Of a stretch of 5,854 bases of DNA, positions 1-5,854 are shown one piece after another; within the stretch, counting starts at the first letter, position 1, and each line of letters starts with the position of its first letter. This DNA comes from CAYMBL01 sp044225155 (lineage in GTDB: Bacteria > Planctomycetota > Phycisphaerae > UBA1845 > Fen-1342). The stretch covers positions 1 through 5,854 of the forward strand of contig JBGAJB010000222.1 of the NCBI GenBank assembly GCA_044225155.1, given 5' to 3'. A program made the translations under genes and the position numbers. A model generated the notes under the pieces. That model saw nothing but the letters and a program-made list of their open reading frames with translations, was not told the DNA's origin and made no database searches.

Positions 1-10
1 CTCATCCGAT

Positions 11-17
11 AGAAGGA
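11..17 (+). promoter_or_regulatory. Ribosome binding site of glgX
   Basis: AGAAGGA lies at the extreme left of the window. Aligning its AAGGA with the consensus AAGGAGG leaves about 9 bases to GTG at 29 and none to GTG at 20. This favours the start three codons downstream of the longest reading frame. No promoter can be assessed because only 10 bases precede it. Confidence 0.6.
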
Positions 18-28
18 TCGTGTCGTCA

Positions 29-2155
29 GTGAAGTCGAATGTTGCGATGCGCGTCTGGCCCGGCCGCCCGTATCCACTGGGGGCCACGTGGGACGGCGAG
101 GGCGTCAATTTTGCGCTGTTTAGTGAAAACGCTACCGGCGTTGAATTGTGCCTCTTTGACGATCCGCGGACGGCCGCCGAAGTTTCCAGAATCACCTTCC
201 GCGAGCGCACCAACGGCGTGTGGCACGCCTACCTGCCTGATGTGCGTCCGGGGCAGCTTTACGGCTATCGCGTGCAGGGGCCCTACGCGCCCGAAGAGGG
301 CATGCGCTTTAACGCGCACAAGTTGCTGATCGATCCGTACGCCCGCGCGATTGCCGGCGACGTCATCTGGCACGATGCCATGTACGGCTACACGCCGGAC
401 GGCGATCGACAGGACCTCTCTTTCGACCAGCGTGACAGCGCGCCATACGTGCCGAAATGCGTGGTCGCCGACGCGGCTTTTTCATGGGGCGAGGACCGCG
501 CGCCGCGTACGCCCTGGAACCAGACCGTCATTTATGAGTGCCACGTGCGCGGCTTGACGAAGCTGCTCGCCGGCATTCCCGAGCCGCTGCGCGGGACGTT
601 CCTGGGGCTGGCGTCTGATCCGGTGATCGACCATCTGAAGGGGCTGGGCATTACGGCCGTCGAACTCATGCCCGTGCATCAGTTCCTGACGGATCGGCCG
701 CTGCACGACCGCGGCCTTTCGAACTATTGGGGCTATCACTCGATCGGATTCCTCGCGCCGCATTCAGGTTTCGCCACCGGCTGCATGGGCCAGCAGGTGG
801 GCGAATTCAAGACGATGGTGAAGCGCCTCCATCGCGCGGGGATCGAGGTCATTCTCGACGTCGTTTACAACCACACGGCCGAGGGGAATCATCTCGGTCC
901 GACCATCAGCCTGCGCGGCATCGACAATCTCGCGTACTACAAGCTCGATCCGACCCGGCCGCGGTTCTACACCGATTTCACCGGCTGCGGAAACAGCCTG
1001 AACATGCTGCATCCGCGCTCGCTGCAACTCATCATGGACAGCCTGCGCTACTGGGTGCAGGAGATGCACGTCGACGGGTTTCGCTTTGATCTCGCGCCGG
1101 TTCTGGCGCGTGAGCTGCAGGAAGTAAATCGACTGGGCCGTTTCTTCGCGATGATTCAGCAGGATCCGGTCATGGCGCCGGTCAAACTGATCGCCGAGCC
1201 GTGGGACCTTGGGGCGGACGGCTACCAGATCGGAAATTTTCCAAACGGGTGGGCGGAGTGGAACGGGAAATATCGCGATGCCGTGCGGCGCTTCTGGCGC
1301 GGTGACGCGGGCGTGGGCGAGCTGGCGTTTCGCCTGGCGGGCAGCAGCGACCTTTACCAGGCGAAGCGCCGCCACACCTTCGGCAGCATCAACTTCGTCA
1401 CCTGCCACGACGGATTCACGCTGGAGGACCTCGTCAGCTACGAGCAGAAGCACAATGAGTCCAACGGCGAAAGCAATCGCGACGGACACAACGAGAATCT
1501 CTCGCGCAACTGGGGGGTCGAAGGCGCCACGTCGGACGCCAAAATCCTGGAGCTGCGCGATCGTGCGAAACGAAACATGCTCGCCATGCTGGCCTTTTCG
1601 CAGGGCGTGCCGATGTTTACCGCGGGCGACGAGCTTTGCCATTCGCAGAACGGGAACAACAACGCGTACTGCCATGACAGCGAGCTTTCGTGGCTCGACT
1701 GGTCGCGCGATCCGCGCCGCAGCGCCATGCTCGAATTTACGCAGCGCGTCTTTCGCATTCGCCGCACAAATCCGGTTCTGCGCCGCCGCGCTTTCTTTCG
1801 CGGCGTGAAAATCTCGGAGACCGCGCCGAAGGACCTGGCCTGGTATCGCGAGGACGGGACGGAGATGACCGTCAGCGATTGGCAGGATGGGTCACGTCGC
1901 GTTCTGGGTATGCTCATCCACGGCGAGTCGACGGATGAGGTCGACGAACGCGGACGGCTGATCAGCGGCGATACGCTGATGCTGATCGTGAACGCCGGCG
2001 AGAAGACCGTCGCTTTCCATCTGCCGGAGCTTCCCAAGCCGGGCCTCTGGCGGGAACTCGTGAATACCGCGCGACCGGGCCGACGTTTCCTCGAGCCGGG
2101 ACCGCTGGAGATCGACGCGTTCACGCTCGTGCTGCTGGACTATGAGGAGGCGTGA
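29..2155 (+). CDS. glgX: Glycogen debranching enzyme GlgX (GH13, isoamylase/TreX-like)
   Basis: Cytoplasmic enzyme that hydrolyses alpha-1,6 branch linkages in glycogen or phosphorylase-limit dextrin. Numbering from GTG at 29 (708 aa): a CBM48 beta domain at about 8-120 opens with the typical WPGRPYPLGATWDG motif, followed by a GH13 barrel. Conserved regions are DVVYNH (D277, H282), GFRFDLA (R352, nucleophile D354), IAEPWD (acid/base E390) and FVTCHD (H460, stabiliser D461), so the active site looks intact. The GESNRDGHNEN segment and the C-terminal beta domain are typical of GlgX/TreX. Length is close to TreX-type enzymes and somewhat longer than E. coli GlgX. Start choice: GTG at 20 lies only 2 bases after AGAAGGA, GTG at 29 is better spaced, and ATG at 47 is also possible. 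The gene overlaps glgB by one base. The alternative, TreX of trehalose synthesis, cannot be excluded by sequence alone, but the glgB neighbour favours glycogen turnover. Confidence 0.95.
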   Translation: MKSNVAMRVWPGRPYPLGATWDGEGVNFALFSENATGVELCLFDDPRTAAEVSRITFRERTNGVWHAYLPDVRPGQLYGYRVQGPYAPEEGMRFNAHKLLIDPYARAIAGDVIWHDAMYGYTPDGDRQDLSFDQRDSAPYVPKCVVADAAFSWGEDRAPRTPWNQTVIYECHVRGLTKLLAGIPEPLRGTFLGLASDPVIDHLKGLGITAVELMPVHQFLTDRPLHDRGLSNYWGYHSIGFLAPHSGFATGCMGQQVGEFKTMVKRLHRAGIEVILDVVYNHTAEGNHLGPTISLRGIDNLAYYKLDPTRPRFYTDFTGCGNSLNMLHPRSLQLIMDSLRYWVQEMHVDGFRFDLAPVLARELQEVNRLGRFFAMIQQDPVMAPVKLIAEPWDLGADGYQIGNFPNGWAEWNGKYRDAVRRFWRGDAGVGELAFRLAGSSDLYQAKRRHTFGSINFVTCHDGFTLEDLVSYEQKHNESNGESNRDGHNENLSRNWGVEGATSDAKILELRDRAKRNMLAMLAFSQGVPMFTAGDELCHSQNGNNNAYCHDSELSWLDWSRDPRRSAMLEFTQRVFRIRRTNPVLRRRAFFRGVKISETAPKDLAWYREDGTEMTVSDWQDGSRRVLGMLIHGESTDEVDERGRLISGDTLMLIVNAGEKTVAFHLPELPKPGLWRELVNTARPGRRFLEPGPLEIDAFTLVLLDYEEA
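2144..2150 (+). promoter_or_regulatory. Strong ribosome binding site of glgB inside the glgX 3' end
   Basis: GAGGAGG is a near-perfect Shine-Dalgarno sequence overlapping the last codons of glgX. It sits 4 bases before ATG at 2155 and only 1 base before the in-frame GTG at 2152, so ATG at 2155 is the more likely glgB start. With the TGATG stop/start overlap this is a classic arrangement for translational coupling. Confidence 0.8.
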
Positions 2156-4506
2156 TGAAATCCACCGCGCGGCAGCCGGCGAAGCCGGAACCGAAGCAGC
2201 CGCTCGCCGGACCCCTCGACGATCGCAATCGCCTCGCGGCCGGTGAATTCGCAGAGCCGCATCGGCTATTGGGCGCACACCCGCTGACGGTTGACGGCGT
2301 GGCCGGAACTGTCGTTCGCACTTGGCACCCGGAAGCGACCAGCGTCGAATTGCTGCGCGCGGGAAGTCCGCCGCAGCCGATGGAGCCGGTCACGCCCGCA
2401 GGTTTGTTCGCGACATTTCTGCCGGGCGTGCAGCCGCCGCTGAAATATCGCCTCGTACTCCATTTTCGCGATGGGCAGACCTGGGAACGCGAGGACCCGT
2501 ACCGCTTTCTGCCCACGCTCGGCGACCTCGATCTGCACCTGTTCAACGAGGGCAAACACCGCCGCGTCTGGGAGCACCTCGGAGCGCGCGAGCGCACGAT
2601 GGATGGCGTGGCCGGCACGGCCTTTGCCGTCTGGGCTCCGAGCGCGACGCGCGTCAGCCTCGTCGGAGACTTCTGTTTCTGGGACGGGCGCGTGCTGCCG
2701 ATGCGGCAGATGGGCAGCTCGGGCGTGTTCGAGCTATTCCTGCCGCACATCGGCTCCGGCACGCTCTACAAATTCGAGATTCGCACGAAAAAGGGTGAGC
2801 TGCGCTCGAAGACGGACCCCTACGCCGCGTACATGGAGCATCCGCCCGGAACCGCCGCGCGCATTTTCACGTCGCGCCACAAATGGGCGGACGACGAATG
2901 GATGAGCGCTCGCCCGCATCGCGACGCGACGCGCGAGCCGATTCTGATCTACGAGCTGCACGCCGGCTCGTGGGGACGCAACGAGGACGGCAGTCCGCTC
3001 GGCTATCGCCAACTGGCCGAACGCGTCGTCGCGCACGTGAAGAGCATGGGTTTTACGCACATCGAACCGTTGCCGCTGTCGGAGCATCCATTCGGCGGTT
3101 CCTGGGGGTATCAGGTCAGCGGCTATTACGCGCCGACGGCGCGCTACGGCGATCCGGACGATTTCCGCGCGTTCGTCGACTACTGCCATCAACACGGCAT
3201 CGGCGTCATTGTGGACTGGGTGCCGGCCCACTTCCCGAAGGACGATTTCGCGCTGCGCCTCTTCGACGGCACGGCGCTCTACGAGCATGAGGATCCGCGC
3301 CGCGGCGAACACCCCGACTGGGGCACATTGATCTTCAATTACGGCCGCAACGAGGTGAAGAATTTCCTGATCGGCAGCGCGCTGTGCTGGCTGAAGGAAT
3401 ATCACGTCGACGGCCTGCGGGTCGACGCCGTCGCGAGCATGCTCTACCTCGATTACAGCCGCAAGGAAGGGCAGTGGGTGCCCAACCGCTACGGCGGCCG
3501 CGAGGACCTGGAGGCGATCGACTTCATCCGCGAGCTGAACGAAACGGTGCGACTTGAGGCGCCCGGCGCACTCATGGTGGCCGAGGAATCGACCTCGTGG
3601 GGCGGCGTGACGCGTTCGGCGAGCGAGGGCGGGCTCGGCTTTACGTTCAAGTGGAACATGGGCTGGATGCACGACACGCTGCTGTATTACAGCAAGGAGC
3701 CGATTCACCGCCGCTTCCATCACAACGAGCTGACGTTCAGCATGATTTATGAGAACACCGAGCGCTTCGTCATGCCGCTCTCGCACGACGAGGTCGTGCA
3801 CGGCAAGGGCAGCCTGCTTTCGAAGATGCCCGGTGATCTCTGGCAGCAATTCGCAAACCTGCGGCTGCTGCTCGCCTATCAATACACGCGCCCCGGCAAG
3901 AAGCTGCTGTTCATGGGAACCGAGCTGGCCCCCTGGTACGAGTGGAATTATGAGTGGCCGCTCGATTGGTCGCTCGAACGGCACCCGGAACGGGCCGGGT
4001 TGCGACATTTCCTCGGCGATCTCGGCCGGCTTTACCGCAGCACGCCGGCACTTTGGCGTAACGATCCGGATCAGGACGGATATTCCTGGATCGACTGCCA
4101 CGATTGCGACAACTCGGTGCTCAGCTTCGCGCGGCGCGATACCGGCCGCTGGGCTTTCGGCCGGATCGACCTGAACAATCCCGAGACGCTGAAGAAACTA
4201 CTGGCGGCCAACGATCCGACCGCGCGCGCGGCCATGCTGCCGCTGAAGGACGTGCAGGTCGACAATCGTTCGTACGTCGTGGTGATCCTGAACAACACAC
4301 CCGTGCCGCGTGAACCCTATCGCGTCGGTTTGCCAATCGGCGGGAAGTGGACGCTGCGGATCAACAGCGACGCGCCGTGCTACGGGGGCAGCGGTTATCA
4401 CGTTCCGGGCGATTTCGACGCGGAAAGCCGGCCGTGGCACAGCCAGTCGCACTCCGTGGAACTGCGGTTGCCGCCGCTGGGAGCGCTGATTCTGACGCCG
4501 GGCTAG
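2155..4506 (+). CDS. glgB: 1,4-alpha-glucan branching enzyme GlgB (GH13)
   Basis: Transfers alpha-1,4-glucan segments to C6 positions, making the alpha-1,6 branches of glycogen in the cytoplasm. Numbering from ATG at 2155 (783 aa): a low-complexity N-terminus (1-28), an N1 beta domain (about 30-117, with EPHRLLGAHP), a second CBM48 domain (about 145-232, with FAVWAPSATRVSLVGDF and WDGR), the GH13 barrel from about 262, and a C-terminal beta domain. Conserved regions are DWVPAH (D354, H359), GLRVDA (R422, nucleophile D424), AEEST (acid/base E477) and LSHDEV (H544, stabiliser D545). Spacings of 53 and 68 residues between the catalytic residues equal those of E. coli GlgB (D405, E458, D526). The two-domain N-terminus is the long GlgB type. 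It is longer than the usual roughly 730 aa mainly because of an insertion near residues 663-707. An in-frame GTG at 2152 is an alternative start. The stop overlaps the convergent peptidase gene. Confidence 0.97.
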   Translation: MKSTARQPAKPEPKQPLAGPLDDRNRLAAGEFAEPHRLLGAHPLTVDGVAGTVVRTWHPEATSVELLRAGSPPQPMEPVTPAGLFATFLPGVQPPLKYRLVLHFRDGQTWEREDPYRFLPTLGDLDLHLFNEGKHRRVWEHLGARERTMDGVAGTAFAVWAPSATRVSLVGDFCFWDGRVLPMRQMGSSGVFELFLPHIGSGTLYKFEIRTKKGELRSKTDPYAAYMEHPPGTAARIFTSRHKWADDEWMSARPHRDATREPILIYELHAGSWGRNEDGSPLGYRQLAERVVAHVKSMGFTHIEPLPLSEHPFGGSWGYQVSGYYAPTARYGDPDDFRAFVDYCHQHGIGVIVDWVPAHFPKDDFALRLFDGTALYEHEDPRRGEHPDWGTLIFNYGRNEVKNFLIGSALCWLKEYHVDGLRVDAVASMLYLDYSRKEGQWVPNRYGGREDLEAIDFIRELNETVRLEAPGALMVAEESTSWGGVTRSASEGGLGFTFKWNMGWMHDTLLYYSKEPIHRRFHHNELTFSMIYENTERFVMPLSHDEVVHGKGSLLSKMPGDLWQQFANLRLLLAYQYTRPGKKLLFMGTELAPWYEWNYEWPLDWSLERHPERAGLRHFLGDLGRLYRSTPALWRNDPDQDGYSWIDCHDCDNSVLSFARRDTGRWAFGRIDLNNPETLKKLLAANDPTARAAMLPLKDVQVDNRSYVVVILNNTPVPREPYRVGLPIGGKWTLRINSDAPCYGGSGYHVPGDFDAESRPWHSQSHSVELRLPPLGALILTPG
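4141..4275 (+). other. In-frame insertion in the C-terminal beta domain of GlgB
   Basis: Between the conserved SVLSFARRD strand and VVVILNNTPVPR there are about 45 residues (663-707 of the 783-aa protein), where E. coli GlgB has about 7. The segment includes a predicted short helix (NPETLKKLLAANDPTARAAM) and no cysteines. The reading frame is open and the flanking strands are intact, so it is an insertion and not a frameshift. Its role is unknown. The comparison is from memory of the E. coli protein, not from an alignment. Confidence 0.6.
4503..4506. other. CTAG: shared stop codons of convergent genes
   Basis: The palindrome CTAG supplies TAG to glgB on the + strand (4504-4506) and TAG to the peptidase gene on the - strand (4505-4503). 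The coding regions therefore overlap tail to tail by 4 bases with no spacer. Any transcript running past the stop enters the antisense strand of the neighbour. Confidence 0.9.
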
Positions 4507-5684
4507 GGCGCGGATTTCGGCCAACCATCGAGAACGAATACGCCGTCGCTCTGAATCAACTCATCGTCCGCGTGGATCGTTCCGCCCGCGCTGCCCGGGC
4601 CCGCCGCTCCCGGGCGCAGGTCGCAGACCATGTCCCAATGCAGGCCTGATTCATTCGTGTTTCCGGTCTGCGGATAGCCCGCGCCGACGGCCAGGTGAAA
4701 CGTGCCGCCGACTTTCTCGTCGAAGAACGCGTTATGGATGCACTCGCGCAGCGCGTAGTTCGTGCCGATCGCGATCTCGCCCATCACGCGCGCCCCGGCG
4801 TCCTGATCCAGCAGTTCGATCAGGTAGGCCTCATTTTTCTTCGCGCTCGCTTCGACGACGCGCCCGTCGCGGAATTTCAAACGGATGCCATCGACTTCCT
4901 GGCCGCGATAGAGGGCAGGCACGTTGAAATTGACCACGCCGTTTGCCGTGCGCGGGCCGGTGTAAACCTCGCCGTCCGGGAAGTTTTGGTCGCCCGGGCA
5001 GTTCACCCAGGTCATGCCCGGCACGTCCACCGTTAGATCGGTGCCCTCGTGCGGCCGACCATCATGGCGGCCGTCGCTGGCGGGCGCGCGGAAGCGGAGC
5101 GTCGAGCGGCGGCTGAGGAATTCGATCGCGCGCTGTTGCTGATCCGCGAGCGTTCGCCAGGCCTGCACCGGATCGGGCACATCGAGAAACCCGGCGCGGT
5201 AGACCCAGTCGGTGTAATCCGTGAGCGACATCCCGGCGTCCTGCGCGGCCGCCTCCGACGGAATCTCGGTCAGCACATAGCGCGATTCGCCGCGTGCCAG
5301 GCGTTGCAGCGACATCGTCAGTAGCGGCCGTCGTGCTGCCTGCATGCTGGCAACGCGCCGCGGATCGACGCGTCCGAGGTAGCGGGTGTTGCGGAAATAG
5401 TTGAGCACGATCAGCACGTCGCATTTGGCGAGCCGATGTTCTTCGAACGGTGAGACGTGTTGAATTTGTTCGTCGTTGCCGTGTTTCAGCAGGATTTCGT
5501 GCAGGGACTCGCTGCGCGGATGAAAGCTCGGATGCCCGCCGGACCGGAGCGTCGCCTCGAAGATCGCCTCGACGGCGTGCATCGCGCCCGGATCGCCGAC
5601 GATCGTGACGAGATCGCCCTGGCGCACCGGCGCGGAATATTCGACCAGCACGCGGGCCAGTTTTTCGAGCCGAGGATCGCGCAC
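4503..5684 (-). CDS. Family M29 metallo-aminopeptidase (leucyl aminopeptidase, AmpS/AmpT type)
   Basis: Probable cytosolic aminopeptidase using two divalent metals to remove N-terminal residues from peptides. Numbering from GTG at 5684 (393 aa, usual for M29): the N-terminal domain begins RDPRLEKLARVLVEYS, the normal family start. Metal and catalytic residues match Thermus AmpT positions: E239 (DGEVYTGP), E303 (GEIAIGTN), H330 (GTFHLAVG), Y337 (GYP), H349 and D351 (LHWDMVCD). The FDEKVGGTFHLAVGAGYP block is diagnostic. No signal peptide or membrane segment is visible. The frame extends to GTG at 5741 (412 aa), but those 19 extra residues do not resemble the family, and GTG at 5684 has an SD-like GGGGTGA. 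A Gly/Ala/Pro-rich stretch at 358-368 looks like an extra loop. It shares no obvious pathway with glycogen genes, and its physiological substrate is unknown. Confidence 0.92.
   Translation of the reverse strand: MRDPRLEKLARVLVEYSAPVRQGDLVTIVGDPGAMHAVEAIFEATLRSGGHPSFHPRSESLHEILLKHGNDEQIQHVSPFEEHRLAKCDVLIVLNYFRNTRYLGRVDPRRVASMQAARRPLLTMSLQRLARGESRYVLTEIPSEAAAQDAGMSLTDYTDWVYRAGFLDVPDPVQAWRTLADQQQRAIEFLSRRSTLRFRAPASDGRHDGRPHEGTDLTVDVPGMTWVNCPGDQNFPDGEVYTGPRTANGVVNFNVPALYRGQEVDGIRLKFRDGRVVEASAKKNEAYLIELLDQDAGARVMGEIAIGTNYALRECIHNAFFDEKVGGTFHLAVGAGYPQTGNTNESGLHWDMVCDLRPGAAGPGSAGGTIHADDELIQSDGVFVLDGWPKSAP
4593..4615. repeat. GC-rich inverted repeat inside the peptidase 3' end
   Basis: GCCCGGG (4593-4599) and CCCGGGC (4609-4615) form a perfect 7-base stem with a 9-base loop. 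It starts 87 bases past the glgB stop and lies in the codons for the Gly/Ala/Pro-rich loop of the peptidase. There is no T tract on either side, so it is not a standard intrinsic terminator, though it could stall or protect the 3' end of a glgX-glgB transcript. Confidence 0.35.
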
Positions 5685-5688
5685 GTGG

Positions 5689-5695
5689 TCACCCC
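5689..5695 (-). promoter_or_regulatory. Probable ribosome binding site of the M29 peptidase
   Basis: Read on the - strand, GGGGTGA differs by one base from the GAGGTGA part of the consensus and ends 4 bases before GTG at 5684. It supports the shorter start. A second purine-rich run, GAGGAAAA (about 5711-5704), is too far upstream for that start. No convincing -35/-10 pair was found in 5696-5854. Confidence 0.5.
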
Positions 5696-5756
5696 GATTT
5701 GGGTTTTCCTCGATGGAGCGGGTTGAGAGTAGTCGCGCCACGCGCGCGTGAACAGA

Positions 5757-5778
5757 GCCGGGCTGTCCTCAGCCCGGT
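5757..5778. repeat. Palindromic hairpin (REP-like)
   Basis: CCGGGCT (5758-5764) and AGCCCGG (5771-5777) make a perfect 7-base stem with a 6-base loop, extended by a possible G-T pair at 5757/5778. It lies about 75 bases upstream of the peptidase start, so it would be in the 5' leader if transcription starts further right. No T run follows it on either strand. A second copy of most of it, inverted, begins at 5839. A dispersed REP-type element is a reasonable guess, but copy number in the genome cannot be seen here. Confidence 0.6.
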
Positions 5779-5854
5779 GTCTGGGCTCATAGGCCATCAA
5801 CTTGGGCTTTTGGCGTCCTGATGTCCAAACAAGAAAAAACCGGGCTGAGGACAG
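5763..5854. repeat. 16-base perfect inverted repeat pair, 60 bases apart
   Basis: The 16 bases at 5763-5778 are the exact reverse complement of 5839-5854, the last bases of the window, with 60 bases between. The match could continue past the edge. The right arm contains CCGGGCT and the start of what would be the AGCCCGG partner, so it is probably a second copy of the 5757-5778 hairpin in opposite orientation. A pair of inverted palindromes with a short linker resembles a BIME (paired REP) or a small non-autonomous element. No target-site duplication can be judged because one end is missing. Confidence 0.6.
5834..5854 (-). terminator. Possible intrinsic terminator of a leftward gene beyond the window (partial)
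   Basis: On the - strand the right edge reads AGCCCGG followed by TTTTTTCTTGTTT (A6 at 5834-5839 on the + strand). If the missing left arm beyond position 5854 completes the palindrome as in the copy at 5758-5777, this is a GC stem of at least 7 pairs followed by a U tract. That is a standard intrinsic terminator for a gene transcribed toward the peptidase. Only half the stem is visible. Confidence 0.4.

Noticed and set aside
1..12. Possible end of an upstream gene (in-frame TAG at 10-12)
   Set aside because: Only three codons would be visible. A stop this close to the glgX start would fit an operon, but there is no evidence that it is coding.
764..1675. Antisense open frame (303 codons) opposite glgX
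   Set aside because: Shadow of a clear GH13 gene, with no family motif and no ribosome binding site that stands out.
2734..4101. Long antisense open frame (455 codons) opposite glgB
   Set aside because: It lies entirely within glgB, whose catalytic motifs are intact. Its translation shows no recognisable domain and has the composition expected of a GC-rich antisense frame.
5685..5741. N-terminal extension of the peptidase to GTG at 5741
   Set aside because: The 19 extra residues precede the usual M29 start (RDPRLEKLA) and do not look like family sequence. The closer GTG has an SD-like element at a good distance. The extension cannot be ruled out completely.
5696..5854. Promoter for the M29 peptidase
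   Set aside because: TTGATG and TATGAG were considered on the - strand, but no -35/-10 pair with 16-18 base spacing was found, and GC-rich hosts often diverge from that consensus.
5742..5854. Small protein gene or transposase remnant in the right noncoding stretch
   Set aside because: The short frames there run through the palindromes, have no ribosome binding site and show no recognisable motif.

Overview
The window is a compact, high-GC stretch (by eye well over 60 percent) that is almost entirely coding. It holds two glycogen-metabolism genes and one metallopeptidase gene. The use of GTG starts, overlapping stop and start codons and high GC suggest a free-living, GC-rich bacterium. A planctomycete or acidobacterium would fit, but no taxonomic marker is present and this is a weak guess.

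Left and centre (29-4506, + strand): glgX (glycogen debranching enzyme / isoamylase family, GH13 with N-terminal CBM48) is followed directly by glgB (1,4-alpha-glucan branching enzyme, GH13 with two N-terminal beta domains). The glgX stop and the glgB start share one base (TGATG), and the glgB ribosome binding site lies inside the glgX end. The two are almost certainly co-transcribed and translationally coupled. GlgB makes alpha-1,6 branch points and GlgX removes them, so the pair sets the branching of the storage polymer. No glgA, glgC or glgP is visible. glgX begins at the window edge, so its promoter or any upstream operon partner is cut off. GlgB carries a segment of about 45 residues near its C-terminus where relatives such as the E. 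coli enzyme have only a short turn.

Right (4503-5684, - strand): a family M29 metallo-aminopeptidase is convergent with glgB. The two TAG stop codons are read from opposite strands of a single CTAG palindrome, giving a 4-base tail-to-tail overlap with no intergenic space and no obvious intrinsic terminator.

Right edge (5685-5854): this is the only noncoding stretch, about 170 bases. It holds a perfect hairpin (5758-5777), a 16-base perfect inverted repeat with a second, window-truncated copy (5763-5778 and 5839-5854), and an oligo-A run next to the second copy that would read as an oligo-T tract on the - strand. Either a REP-like dispersed palindrome or an intrinsic terminator of a leftward gene outside the window could explain it.

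No phage, CRISPR, transposase, tRNA or rRNA was seen. The region reads as ordinary housekeeping metabolism. The points worth a second look are the GlgB insertion, the CTAG stop overlap and the palindromes at the right edge.
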